Source of the DNA: Lichenicoccus sp964242335
GTDB lineage: Bacteria > Pseudomonadota > Alphaproteobacteria > Acetobacterales > Acetobacteraceae
DNA: 64,000 nt
Reading direction: 5' to 3'
Assembly: GCA_964242335.1 (NCBI GenBank)
Contig: CAXTAY010000012.1
Coordinates: 1 to 64,000, forward strand
Shown here: positions 15,894-24,388 of the stretch, in pieces
Numbering within the stretch: the stretch's first letter is position 1
Layout of the letters: each line of letters begins with the position of its first letter
Position numbers and translations under genes: made by a program
The notes under the pieces: model-generated
What the model was told of the DNA's origin: nothing
Seen by the model: the letters and a program-made list of their open reading frames with translations, nothing else
The model's database searches: none

Positions 15894-16424
15894 ATGGCCT
15901 TGCTCAAGATCGCCCGCATGGGTCATCCGATCCTGCTCGCCCGCGCGGTCGAGGTGCCCGACCCCGGCGCCGCTTCCGTACGCACCCTGATCGACGACAT
16001 GATCGAGACCATGCACGACGCGCGCGGCGCCGGGCTCGCGGCACCGCAGGTGCATGTCGGGCTGCGCGCCTTCGTCTACAGCGTGCCGGAAGCCCGCAGC
16101 ACCGGTGCGGACGATCCGCCGCTGGCGGTGCAGGCGCTGATCAATCCGGTGATCACGCCGCTCGGCGACGAGATGGTGCATCGCATCGAAGGCTGCCTGT
16201 CGATCCCCGGCCTGCGCGGCGTCGTGCCGCGCCATCTCCGGGTGCGCTACGCGGGCTTCGACCGCGAGGGCGCCCCGGTCCGCGGCGAGGCGGGCGGGTT
16301 CCTGGCGATGGTGCTGCAGCACGAGAATGACCACCTGGACGGGATCCTCTACCCGATGCGCATGACCGACCTGACCCGCCTTGGCTTCGAGGACGAACTC
16401 GCACGCCACGGCATGCCGGCATGA
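15894..16424 (+). CDS. def: Peptide deformylase
   Basis: The product has 176 residues. It removes the N-formyl group from new proteins and binds a metal ion. All three motifs are present: GAGLAAPQV (45-53), EGCLSIPG (99-106, metal-ligand Cys) and QHENDHLDG with HExxH at 143-147. The alphaproteobacterial type-1B variation (LSIPGLRG) is seen. The last four bases overlap the start of the COQ9-like gene, so the two are translated together. A second, canonical def elsewhere is possible. Confidence 0.93.
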   Translation: MALLKIARMGHPILLARAVEVPDPGAASVRTLIDDMIETMHDARGAGLAAPQVHVGLRAFVYSVPEARSTGADDPPLAVQALINPVITPLGDEMVHRIEGCLSIPGLRGVVPRHLRVRYAGFDREGAPVRGEAGGFLAMVLQHENDHLDGILYPMRMTDLTRLGFEDELARHGMPA

Positions 16425-17137
16425 GGCTCGGCATCGGCCTCTTGGCCCTGGTGCCCCGGCTGCTGCCGGGCCTGATCGATGCGGCGCAGCGTGCCGCGGT
16501 TACCGACTTCCCCGGGCCGATCGAGCGCAGCGAGGCGCGCGACGCGGCGCTGCTGGCGACGCTGCCTTACGTTGCCGCCCAGGGCTGGAGCGTGCGCGCG
16601 ATCCGGGCCGCCGCCGGCGATGATGCCGACCTGCTGTTCCCCGGCGGCGCGGTCGAGATGGTCGAGGCGCATGCCGATCTCGGCGACCGGCGCATGGAGC
16701 AGGCGGCGGACACGATCCTCGAGACCAGGCTGAGCGCGAGGGTGCGCGGCCTGATCCTGCTGCGGCTGCGGCAGGCCGAGGGTGAGCGGGAGGCGATCCG
16801 CCGCGGCCTGTCGGTGCTGTCGCTGCCGGGCAACCGGCTCGCGGGGCTGCGCAGCGCCGCGCGCACCGTGGACGCGATCTGGCACGCGGCCGGCGACTCC
16901 GCCGCCGACATGAGCTGGTACAGCAAGCGCGCGATCCTGAGCGGGATCTACGCGGCGACGCTGCTGTTCTGGCTGCAGGACGAGAGCGGCGGCGCGGAGA
17001 CCGAGGCGTTCCTGGACCGTCGGATGTCCGAGCTCGGCCGCTTCGGGCGCGCCACCGGCGCGCTGCGCCGCCGCGTCGGCTACGCCGCCAGCCGTGCCGC
17101 GACCTGGTCCGGCGGCATGCGCACCAGCGCCTCGTAG
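16421..17137 (+). CDS. COQ9 family protein
   Basis: The product has 238 residues from ATG 16421, which overlaps the def stop (ATGA). RDAALLATLPYVAAQGWSV at about 39-57 and MSWYSKRAILSGIYAATLL at about 164-182 are the two hallmark blocks of COQ9, the lipid-binding partner of the ubiquinone hydroxylase COQ7. The first 35 residues are longer than in most bacterial members, so an internal start is possible. The 3' end overlaps the ilvE 3' end by 58 bp in the opposite orientation. Confidence 0.88.
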   Translation: MRLGIGLLALVPRLLPGLIDAAQRAAVTDFPGPIERSEARDAALLATLPYVAAQGWSVRAIRAAAGDDADLLFPGGAVEMVEAHADLGDRRMEQAADTILETRLSARVRGLILLRLRQAEGEREAIRRGLSVLSLPGNRLAGLRSAARTVDAIWHAAGDSAADMSWYSKRAILSGIYAATLLFWLQDESGGAETEAFLDRRMSELGRFGRATGALRRRVGYAASRAATWSGGMRTSAS

Positions 17138-17988
17138 TCCGCGTGCAGCAGCTCGGTGAGCGGTCCGGGCTCGAAACGCAGCTCGCCGATCTGGCGCACC
17201 GGCGTCACTTCGGCGGCGGTGCCGGCGAGCAGCGCCTCGCTGGCTTGGGCCATCTCCTCGGGCAGGATGACGCGCTCGATCACCGCGATGCCGCGCCGGC
17301 GGGCCAGCGCGATCACCGTGCGCCGGGTGATGCCGTCGAGGAAGCAGTCCGGCACCGGCGTGTGCAGGGCGCCGTCGAAGGCGAAGAAGATGTTGGCGCC
17401 GGTGGCCTCCGAGACCTGGCCGCGCCAGTCCAGCATCAGCGCGTCGTCGAAGCCGGCCGCCTCGGCGTCGTTCTTGCACATGGTGCCGATCATGTAGAGG
17501 CCGGCGGCCTTGGAGCGGGTCGGTGCGGTCTCCGGATGCGGGCGCTTCCAGCTGCCCATCGCCAGCCGCACGCCCTTGAGACGGTCGGCGCCGAACAGGT
17601 TGGGCCAGGACCAGGCGGCGATCATCAGGTGGATGCTGGTATGGCGCGCCGAGACCGAGAGCTGCTCGGCACCGCGCCAGGCCAGCGGACGCACGTAGCC
17701 GTCGGTCAACCCGTTGGCCTCCAGCACCTGCATGCAGGCGTCGTCGATCTGCTGTGCCGAGAACGGCAGCGCGAACCCCAGGATGCGGCCGGACTCGATC
17801 AGCCGCTCGGTGTGCTCGCGCAGCTTGAAGATGTGGCCGTCATAGGAGCGCTCTCCCTCGAACACGGCGCTGCCGTAATGCAGTCCGTGCGACAGCGCGT
17901 GCAGCTTGGCATCGCGCCAGGGGATCAGTCTCCCGTCCCACCAGATCCGGCCATCCCTGTCGTCGAACGGCACCAGCGCCATCTGCAT
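17080..17988 (-). CDS. ilvE: Branched-chain amino acid aminotransferase
   Basis: The product has 302 residues of the PLP fold-type IV class. It makes valine, leucine and isoleucine from their keto acids with glutamate. The early block IWWDGRLIPWRDAKLHALSHGLHYG, the EGERSYDG segment, the PLP lysine in TRSKAAGLYM (about 160-169) and SEATGANIFF are typical. AGTAAEVTPVRQIGEL matches the phosphate-binding site. A strong GGAGG precedes ATG 17988. It is divergent from the petP operon, an arrangement common in Alphaproteobacteria. Confidence 0.93.
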   Translation of the reverse strand: MQMALVPFDDRDGRIWWDGRLIPWRDAKLHALSHGLHYGSAVFEGERSYDGHIFKLREHTERLIESGRILGFALPFSAQQIDDACMQVLEANGLTDGYVRPLAWRGAEQLSVSARHTSIHLMIAAWSWPNLFGADRLKGVRLAMGSWKRPHPETAPTRSKAAGLYMIGTMCKNDAEAAGFDDALMLDWRGQVSEATGANIFFAFDGALHTPVPDCFLDGITRRTVIALARRRGIAVIERVILPEEMAQASEALLAGTAAEVTPVRQIGELRFEPGPLTELLHADYEALVRMPPDQVAARLAA

Positions 17989-18107
17989 CGCCTCCGGGCG
18001 ACCCGCCGCAGGGCGGGAAGCTCGCCGAGCACCTAGAAGCCCTCTTCCTTCAAGTCAATGAAGCTGTCTTAACTCCGCCTCGTGCGAGCGACCGGAGCAC
18101 GGGGAAG

Positions 18108-18680
18108 ATGGAGACCAAGCTGCTGATGCGCCAGTCGCCTCGCCAGCTGGCGCGCGACGCGGCGCACGAGGTCGGCGGCGCGCCGGAGCCCGGCGGCGGC
18201 GCCGGCACCGGCGTGCTGTTCCTGCGCGAGGAGCAGATGCGCCTGGCCCAGGACCTGTTCTTCCTCGCCTACCGGGATCTCGCCGCCGCCGGCGACGCCG
18301 TGCTGGAGGAGGTCGGTCTCGGCCGCGCCCACCACCGTGCGCTGCACTTCATCGCCCGCCGGCCCGCGATCACCGTCAGCGAGCTGCTGGCGCTGCTGCG
18401 CATCACCAAGCAGAGCCTGGCGCGCGTGCTGGGCGGGCTGGTCGAACGCGGCTACGTGGTGCAGGCGGTCGGCACGCACGACCGGCGGCAGCGCCTGCTC
18501 AGCCTGACGGAAGCCGGCCGCGCCCTCGAGCGTCGCCTGTTCGAGCGCCAGCGCGAGCGCATCACCGGCGCCTACCGCGAGGCCGGCGGCAGCGCCGTCG
18601 AGGGGTTCCGGCGGGTGATGCACGCGCTGATGGACCCGCACAGCCGCGCGCTGCTGGACGCGCGCGAGCTTTCGCGATGA
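18108..18680 (+). CDS. petP: MarR family regulator (PetP-like)
   Basis: The product has 190 residues. The winged helix is clear: VSELLALLRITKQSLARVLGGL for the recognition helices, then GTHDRRQRLLSLTEAG for the wing. FLREEQMRLAQDLFFLAYRDL begins the dimerisation helices. In Rhodobacter, petP (MarR type) precedes the OmpR-type petR, and the same pair follows here 16 bp later. The likely role is control of respiratory or membrane genes; the effector is unknown. The name rests on family and context. Confidence 0.75.
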   Translation: METKLLMRQSPRQLARDAAHEVGGAPEPGGGAGTGVLFLREEQMRLAQDLFFLAYRDLAAAGDAVLEEVGLGRAHHRALHFIARRPAITVSELLALLRITKQSLARVLGGLVERGYVVQAVGTHDRRQRLLSLTEAGRALERRLFERQRERITGAYREAGGSAVEGFRRVMHALMDPHSRALLDARELSR

Positions 18681-18696
18681 ACCCCGAGGCGTCGAG

Positions 18697-19428
18697 ATGA
18701 GCGGCGCGGCCGGCCTCGGCAGGGCCGCGGGCGGCGAACTGGACGCGCACGTGCTGGTGGTCGACGACGATGCCCGCCTGCGCCGGCTGCTGCAGCGCTA
18801 CCTCTCCGAGCAGGGTTTCCGGGTCAGCGCCGCCGCCGGGGCCGCCGAGGCGCGGCAGATGCTGGGCTTCCTGCAGCCCGACGCGATGGTGCTCGACGTG
18901 ACCATGCCCGGCGAGGACGGGCTGGCGCTCACCCGCTCGCTGCGCCTGGTCGGCCAGAACCTGCCGATCCTGCTGCTCACCGCCCGAGGCGGCCCGGAGG
19001 ATCGCATCGCCGGCCTGGAGACCGGTGCCGACGACTATCTCGGCAAGCCGTTCGAGCCGCGCGAGCTGCTGCTGCGGCTGCGCGCGCTGCTGCGACGGGT
19101 CGGGCCGCCGGCGCCCACCGACAACCAGCAGCCGCTGCGGCTCGGCAGCCTGGAGTTCGATCCGGTGCGCGGCCTGCTCAGCGAGGCCGGCCAGGCGCTG
19201 CACCTGACCGGCGGCGAGTCCGCACTGCTGGCGGTGCTGGCGCGCCGGCCCGGCACGGTGCTGTCGCGTGAGGCGATCGCGCGCACCCTGGAGATGGACG
19301 AGGCCGGCGAGCGCGCCATCGACGTGCAGGTGACCCGCCTGCGCCGTCGGATCGAGCCGGACCCGCGCGAGCCGCGCTTCCTGCACACGGTGCGCGGTCG
19401 CGGCTACGTGCTCAAGCCGGGCGCCTAG
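18697..19428 (+). CDS. petR: OmpR family response regulator (PetR-like)
   Basis: The product has 243 residues. The receiver domain has the acidic triad VVDDD (about 21-25), phospho-acceptor Asp67 in AMVLDVTMPGEDG, and the lysine in DYLGKPFEP. The winged-helix output domain ends with the typical VTRLRRRIEPDPREPRFLHTVRGRGY block. It lies between the MarR gene and the histidine kinase at 19,482, which is probably its partner. In Rhodobacter, petR lies upstream of the cytochrome bc1 genes; those are not in this window, although a bc1 chaperone is at 21.6 kb. Confidence 0.85.
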   Translation: MSGAAGLGRAAGGELDAHVLVVDDDARLRRLLQRYLSEQGFRVSAAAGAAEARQMLGFLQPDAMVLDVTMPGEDGLALTRSLRLVGQNLPILLLTARGGPEDRIAGLETGADDYLGKPFEPRELLLRLRALLRRVGPPAPTDNQQPLRLGSLEFDPVRGLLSEAGQALHLTGGESALLAVLARRPGTVLSREAIARTLEMDEAGERAIDVQVTRLRRRIEPDPREPRFLHTVRGRGYVLKPGA

Positions 19429-19481
19429 GCCCCGGTGGGCACGACCCTGCCGCGTGCACCCCTGCGTCGCCCGCTGCGGCG

Positions 19482-20933
19482 ATGAACGCGGGTGCCGCCC
19501 CTGAGCTGCGCGATCCTCCCGCAGCCGAGCCGCGCCCGCGCGAGCCGCTGGCCCCGCCGCGCCAGCCGGAGCGCCGGGGCGATCCGCCGCGCGGCTGGCG
19601 CCGTCATCTCGACCGGCCGCTGCGTCGCCTGCTGCCGCGCTCCCTGCTGGGACGTGCGCTGCTGATCCTGCTGATCCCGCTGATCGTCACCCAGGGCATC
19701 TCGCTCGGGCTGTTCTACGGCAGCCACCTGAACATCGTCTCGCGCCGGCTGACCTTCGCGGTCGTGGGCGAGATCAACCAGACGCTGCTGCTGCTCGACC
19801 GCTATCGCAGGCCGGGCGACCGCGACTGGATCATCGCCACCGCGTCGGACCAGTTCCAGCTCGGCATGCACCTCCGCGCCCGGGCCAGGCTGACCAGCAC
19901 CGGCTCGACCCACGTGCTGGGTCCGATGGACGACGACCTGGCGCAGGAGTTGCTGCTGATCCGCCGGCCGTTCAGCGTCGACTGGCTGTCCGACCCGCAC
20001 ACCGTCAGGATCCAGGTGCAGCTCGCCGACGGCGTGCTCGACATCGACACCCCGCGCAAGCGCCTCGATGTCGGGCCGATCTACCTGTTCGTGTCCTGGG
20101 TCGCCGGCAGCGCCATGCTGCTGTTCATCATCGCCGCCCTGTTCATGCGCATCCAGGTACGCGCGATACGCCGGCTGGCACGCGCCGCCGAGGCGTTCGG
20201 CATGGGGCGCGAGCCGGGCGCGATCCGCCCGGAGGGCGCCCAGGAGGTGCGCAAGGCGGCCGCCGCCTTCAACCGCATGGCAGAGCGGATCCGCCACTTC
20301 GTCTCGCAGCGCACCGCGATGCTGGCCGGGGTCAGCCACGACCTGCGCACGCCGCTGACCCGGCTCCGCCTGTCGCTGGCGATGGTGCCGCAGCACGGCA
20401 CGCTGCACGCCGAGGAGCTGGCGCCCGAGATCAGCGAGATGATCGGCGACGTCGAGGAGATGGAGCGCATGATCGAGGGCTACCTCGCCTTCGCCCGCGG
20501 CGAGGGTGCCGAGCAGGCGCAGCCGGTCGACCTCGCACTGCTGCTGGAGGAGGTGGCGCTGTCGGCGCAGCGTGCCGGCGCGGTGTTCGTGCGCGCCTCG
20601 TGGCAGGAGATGCCGGAGCTGATGCTGCGCCCGGGTGCGATGCGGCGGGTGCTGGCCAACCTGCTCGACAATGCGCGCCGCCACGGCGGCCGCATCTCGC
20701 TGATCGCGGCGCTCGAGGAGCATGCGCTGCAAGTGGTGGTCGACGATGACGGCCCGGGCATTCCGCAGGAGCGGCGCGAGGCGGTGTTCCGCGCCTTCGA
20801 GAGCACCGCGCGCGGCGGCACCGGCCTCGGCCTGACCATCGCGCGCGACATCATCCGCGCGCATGGCGGCGAGCTCACCCTGGAGAGCTCGCCGATGGGT
20901 GGCCTGCGGGCGAGGATCCGCCTGCCGGTGTAG
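19482..20933 (+). CDS. EnvZ-like sensor histidine kinase
   Basis: The product has 483 residues. A Pro/Arg-rich cytoplasmic start is followed by transmembrane helix 1 (about 57-79), a periplasmic domain, helix 2 (about 199-222) and a HAMP domain. The dimerisation helix carries His286 in GVSHDLRTPLTRLR. The ATPase domain has NLLDNARRHGG (N box), VVDDDGPGIP (G1) and GGTGLGLTIA (G2). It should phosphorylate the PetR-like regulator encoded directly upstream, 54 bp away on the same strand. The stimulus is unknown. Confidence 0.9.
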   Translation: MNAGAAPELRDPPAAEPRPREPLAPPRQPERRGDPPRGWRRHLDRPLRRLLPRSLLGRALLILLIPLIVTQGISLGLFYGSHLNIVSRRLTFAVVGEINQTLLLLDRYRRPGDRDWIIATASDQFQLGMHLRARARLTSTGSTHVLGPMDDDLAQELLLIRRPFSVDWLSDPHTVRIQVQLADGVLDIDTPRKRLDVGPIYLFVSWVAGSAMLLFIIAALFMRIQVRAIRRLARAAEAFGMGREPGAIRPEGAQEVRKAAAAFNRMAERIRHFVSQRTAMLAGVSHDLRTPLTRLRLSLAMVPQHGTLHAEELAPEISEMIGDVEEMERMIEGYLAFARGEGAEQAQPVDLALLLEEVALSAQRAGAVFVRASWQEMPELMLRPGAMRRVLANLLDNARRHGGRISLIAALEEHALQVVVDDDGPGIPQERREAVFRAFESTARGGTGLGLTIARDIIRAHGGELTLESSPMGGLRARIRLPV

Positions 20934-20956
20934 CAGGTGCCGCGCGGCCGCCGGCG

Positions 20957-21493
20957 TCAGCTGCCGCCGCCGCCGCCGCTGCCGCCCACTACGTTGCCGG
21001 TGCCGCCATGGCCGTAGCCGGAGTTGCTGTTGCCGAGCGTGTTGGAGCCGAGGCCGCCGAGCGGCGAGTAGCGGCCGACATTGCCGATCAGCTGCTGCAT
21101 GAACGAGGTCTCGCTGCCGGGGGAGGGCGTCGAGCCGCTCGCCATCGCCACGTCGTGCGCGTCCGACTTGTCGAGCAGCCGGCGGCTGCGCAGCACGCCG
21201 CCCGCATCGAAGGTCAGGACCACGACCTTCTGCCTCTCGATCTTGGGCCGCGCCGTCGGCACCGGCGCGGTCACCTCGCCGATATAGATCCAGGTGTTGT
21301 CGTCGAAGGTGGCGTGCGTGGTCGGCGAGCCGATCAGCGTGGTCACGTCGGTGCGCGTGGTGGTGCCGGGCACCAGCTTGTCGTAGTCGGCGGCTTCGAT
21401 GATGACGCCGCGGTCCGTCGGGATCGGGGCGAAGATGCCGCAGCCGCCCAAGGCCGGGCTCAGCGCCGACGCCAGGGCGAGGAACGGCAGCAT
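20957..21493 (-). CDS. bamE: BamE/SmpA-like outer-membrane lipoprotein
   Basis: The product has 178 residues when started at ATG 21493, the first start that gives a clean lipoprotein signal (MLPFLALASALSPALGGC). The body has DYDKLVPGTTTRTDVTTLIG and SPTTHATFDDNTWIYIGE, the core of the BamE fold, then VVVLTFDAGGVL. BamE helps the Bam complex place beta-barrels in the outer membrane. The tail is unusual: a Gly/Ser/Asn run ending in seven small residues. It is divergent from the bc1 chaperone gene. Confidence 0.85.
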   Translation of the reverse strand: MLPFLALASALSPALGGCGIFAPIPTDRGVIIEAADYDKLVPGTTTRTDVTTLIGSPTTHATFDDNTWIYIGEVTAPVPTARPKIERQKVVVLTFDAGGVLRSRRLLDKSDAHDVAMASGSTPSPGSETSFMQQLIGNVGRYSPLGGLGSNTLGNSNSGYGHGGTGNVVGGSGGGGGS

Positions 21494-21576
21494 CGCCCGC
21501 AGCCGCGTCCCGCGTCCGGTCCAGAGCGGCGTGCTGCGTCTTGCCCGGAGCAGCGGCATGGCGGGATCATCGTCCT

Positions 21577-22254
21577 GTGATAGAGGAAGCGCCCCGCCCC
21601 GGTGCCCGATCGGCCGGGTGCTGTCAATCTCGGCCGGAGGCTTCGATCATTCGCTGGTTCGGCTCCCCCGGCCGTCGCGCGCCGCCTCGCGCATCGGAGC
21701 GTCTCGGCTTCGTCCTGTACGGCCACGCCGTGGCGGCGTCCCGCGATCCGGCCTTCTACATCGAGCCGCCGGAGGGTCTCGCGGTCGCCGACACGCTCGA
21801 CGGTCGCTTCGACATGATCTGCCTGCACGTGGCCCTGCTCAGCCGCCGGCTGATCGCCGGCGGTCGCGGCGCCGGCGGCTCCGCCCCGGGTCCGGCGCTG
21901 GCGCAGGCGGTGTTCGACGCCATGTTCACCGACATGGATGCCTGCCTGCGCGAGGGCGGGGTCGGGGACCCGGGGGTGCCGCGCCGGGTGCGCGCGATGT
22001 GGGAGGCCTATCACGGCCGCGCCCGCGCCTACGACTTGGCGCTGGACGCCGCGGACCACGCCGTCTTGTCCGCGGCGCTGCTGCGCAACATATGGCGCGG
22101 TCGGGACGCTGCGAGGCCGCAGGCCGACCGGCTGGCGGCCTGGGCGATGCGCCAGGACGCGGCACTGGCGGCGCAGGCGCAGACCGAGCTGGCGGCGGGG
22201 CAGGCGCGCTTCCTGCCGCCCGGCGACATCCGGCAAGGAGCAGAAGAGCGATGA
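21577..22254 (+). CDS. Ubiquinol-cytochrome c chaperone (CBP3 type)
   Basis: The product has 225 residues from GTG 21577; the frame is open further upstream and no ATG with a good ribosome binding site exists, so the start is uncertain. The family blocks seen are VLYGHAVAASRDPAFYIEPP, VADTLDGRFDMICLHVALL, AVFDAMFTDMDACLREGGVGD and MWEAYHGRARAYDLAL. CBP3-type proteins assist cytochrome b or bc1 assembly. The stop overlaps the start of the DUF177 gene by four bases. Confidence 0.85.
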   Translation: MIEEAPRPGARSAGCCQSRPEASIIRWFGSPGRRAPPRASERLGFVLYGHAVAASRDPAFYIEPPEGLAVADTLDGRFDMICLHVALLSRRLIAGGRGAGGSAPGPALAQAVFDAMFTDMDACLREGGVGDPGVPRRVRAMWEAYHGRARAYDLALDAADHAVLSAALLRNIWRGRDAARPQADRLAAWAMRQDAALAAQAQTELAAGQARFLPPGDIRQGAEER

Positions 22255-22784
22255 CGACATCCCGTCCGGAATTTTCGCGGCGCGTCCCGGTCAGCCGGAT
22301 CGGCGCCGGCGGGCTGGAGCAGGAGGTCGTGGCGAGTGCGGCCGAATGCCGCGCCCTGGCGCAGCGCCTGCAGCTCCCCGCGGTGGCCTCGCTGAGCTGC
22401 CGGTTCCGGCTGTCGCCGCCGCTCGGCGGCCAGGTCGCGGCGGAGGCGGAGCTGCGCGCGGAGGTCACCCGGCTCTGCGTGGTCTCGCTGGAGCCGTTCG
22501 AGGCCGTGGTCAGCGAGCGCTTCACCCTGCGCTTCGTGCCCGAGGGCGCCGAGGAGGACGATATCGACCCGGAATCGCCCGACGAGATCGGCTATGCCGG
22601 CGACGGCCTCGATCTCGGCGAGACCGCCGCGGAACAGCTCGCGCTCGCCCTCGATCCGTATCCCAGGATGCCCGGCCTCGCGCCGCCGACGCATCCGGCG
22701 CCGCTCGAGGCCGCGACCGAGCCCGAGCCGCCGCACCCGTTCGCCGCACTGGCTCGCCTGGGCCGGGGTTCCGGTGAAGCCTAG
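22251..22784 (+). CDS. yceD: DUF177 (YceD) family protein
   Basis: The product has 177 residues. FSRRVPVSRIGAGGLEQEV, RLCVVSLEPFEAVVSERF and the acidic DDIDPESPDEI, then GLDLGETAAEQLALALDPYPR, match the family, which lies upstream of rpmF in most proteobacteria and influences 23S rRNA maturation in plants and some bacteria. A Pro-rich end carries the fused-looking PHPFAAL tail common in this group. It is coupled to the chaperone gene and separated from rpmF by a structured repeat. Confidence 0.88.
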   Translation: MTTSRPEFSRRVPVSRIGAGGLEQEVVASAAECRALAQRLQLPAVASLSCRFRLSPPLGGQVAAEAELRAEVTRLCVVSLEPFEAVVSERFTLRFVPEGAEEDDIDPESPDEIGYAGDGLDLGETAAEQLALALDPYPRMPGLAPPTHPAPLEAATEPEPPHPFAALARLGRGSGEA

Positions 22785-22805
22785 GGGGGAGGCCGAAAGG
22801 GAGCA

Positions 22806-22918
22806 GGCAAGGGCTCTGGCCTTGCCCCGCTGGGGCCGAGGGCCCCAGACCCCGATCGCATAGGAGTGGATTTCAAAGCCTCGGCCTTTGATGGGGTCGA
22901 GGGGCGAAGCCCCTTGCC
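22806..22918. repeat. Structured intergenic repeat, copy A
   Basis: The 113-base unit starts GGCAAGGG and ends CCCCTTGCC, so its termini are complementary. Inside are the hairpins CTGGGGCCGAGGGCCCCAG (22,830-22,848) and GGGGCGAAGCCCC (22,901-22,913), joined by a block with GATTTCAAAG and CCTTTGATGGGG. Copy B at 37,430 shares the whole layout. It fills the gap between yceD and rpmF, which lie on the same strand, so it would be transcribed as RNA. Confidence 0.8.
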
Positions 22919-23086
22919 TGGTCTTCGTCCCGTTGTCGTCGAGGCTCCGGGCGTTTTCCGGCAGCCTGCTTGCGGGTGTCAGGCGACTCTGCTAAGGCCC
23001 GCGCCTCATCTTTGCCGAGAGGCGCCACGGCGGCGGTGCTGTTCTGACCCGCGCCCTGTTCCTGTAGATCGGAGGGGCTCACCCCC

Positions 23087-23290
23087 ATGGCTGTTCCCAA
23101 GAGAAAGACTTCGCCCTCGCGTCGCGGCATGCGTCGGAGCCACGAGGCGTTGCCGGTGCAGGCGCACGCGGAGTGCGGCAACTGCGGCGAGCTGAAGCGT
23201 CCGCATCACGTCTGCGGCCATTGCGGCCACTATGATGGACGCGAAGTGGTCCAGGCCGGCAAGAGCCTGAAGGGCACCGTCCGGATCTGA
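23087..23290 (+). CDS. rpmF: 50S ribosomal protein L32
   Basis: The product has 67 residues. MAVPKRKTSPSRRGMRRSHE is the L32 start, and CGNCGELKRPHHVCGHCGHYDG is its four-cysteine zinc ribbon. A strong GGAGGGG ribosome binding site precedes it. It is the first gene of the rpmF-plsX-fabH operon. Confidence 0.97.
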   Translation: MAVPKRKTSPSRRGMRRSHEALPVQAHAECGNCGELKRPHHVCGHCGHYDGREVVQAGKSLKGTVRI

Positions 23291-23299
23291 GCGGGCCCC

Positions 23300-24388
23300 G
23301 TGTCGGTGAGCGCGCCGGGCGCCTATACTCTCGCGGTTGACGCCATGGGCGGCGACGGCGCCCCGGAGATCGTGGTCGACGGGCTCGAGATCACCGCCAC
23401 CCGGCATCCCGCCGTCCGCATCCTCCTGCTCGGAGACCAGGCACGTCTGAACACCCTGCTGGCGCGGCGCAAGCTGGCCCGCGGCATCTGCACGGTGCGC
23501 CATGCCGGCAGCGCCATCGGCATGGACGTCAAGCCGACCGCGGCCCTGCGCATCCGGGACTGCTCGATGCGCCTGGCGATGGACGCGGTCGCGGCGCGTG
23601 AGGCTCAGGGCGTGGTCTCGGCCGGCAACAGCGGCGCCCTGATGGCGCTCGCCAAGATCGTGGTGAAGACGCTGCCCGGGATCGACCGGCCGGCGCTGGC
23701 GGCGCTGAGCCCGTCGGCGCGCGGCGACGTGGTGATGCTCGATCTCGGCGCCAACGTGGTCTGCGACTGGCGCAACCTGGTCGAGTTCGCCGTGATGGGC
23801 GAGGTGTTCGCGCGCACCGTGCTCGGCCTGCCCGCGCCCACGATCGGGCTGCTCAATGTCGGCGCCGAGGAGATGAAGGGCGACGAGCGCCTGAAGCAGG
23901 CCGCCGAGGTGCTGCGCAGCAGCTCCATCGCCAAGCAGTTCCACGGCTTCGTCGAGGGCCACGACATCACCGCCGGCAGCACCGACGTGGTGGTGACCGA
24001 CGGGTTCACCGGCAACGTGGCGCTGAAGACCGGGGAGGGGGCGCTCCGTCTGGTCGGCGACCTGCTCAAGCAGGTGTTCGCGGCGAGCATGGTCTCCCGC
24101 CTCGGCTACGTTCTGGTGCGTCCGGGCCTGGAGCGGATGCGCGAGTGGCTCGACCCGCGCCGTTACAACGGCGCGGTGCTGATCGGGCTGAACGGGGTGG
24201 TGGTGAAGTCGCACGGCGGCACCGACGCCGAAGGCTTCGCGCACGCCGTCGACGTGGCGGTCGACATGGTCACCCACGGCTTCAACGACCGCATCCGCGA
24301 GGGGCTCGAGCTGATCCGGCCGTCGATGGACAAGGCAATGAAGCGGCCGGGCGGCGAGACCCCGACCCCGATCGCCGCGGTGAGCTGA
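23300..24388 (+). CDS. plsX: Phosphate acyltransferase PlsX
   Basis: The product has 362 residues and starts with GTG nine bases after rpmF. It makes acyl-phosphate from acyl-ACP for phospholipid synthesis. VDAMGGDGAPEIVVDG is the diagnostic start. VSAGNSGALMA, DLGANVVCDWRNLVEFA and TDGFTGNVALKTGEG follow in the right order. The C-terminal 40 residues are typical in length. It is followed directly by fabH. Confidence 0.96.
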   Translation: MSVSAPGAYTLAVDAMGGDGAPEIVVDGLEITATRHPAVRILLLGDQARLNTLLARRKLARGICTVRHAGSAIGMDVKPTAALRIRDCSMRLAMDAVAAREAQGVVSAGNSGALMALAKIVVKTLPGIDRPALAALSPSARGDVVMLDLGANVVCDWRNLVEFAVMGEVFARTVLGLPAPTIGLLNVGAEEMKGDERLKQAAEVLRSSSIAKQFHGFVEGHDITAGSTDVVVTDGFTGNVALKTGEGALRLVGDLLKQVFAASMVSRLGYVLVRPGLERMREWLDPRRYNGAVLIGLNGVVVKSHGGTDAEGFAHAVDVAVDMVTHGFNDRIREGLELIRPSMDKAMKRPGGETPTPIAAVS

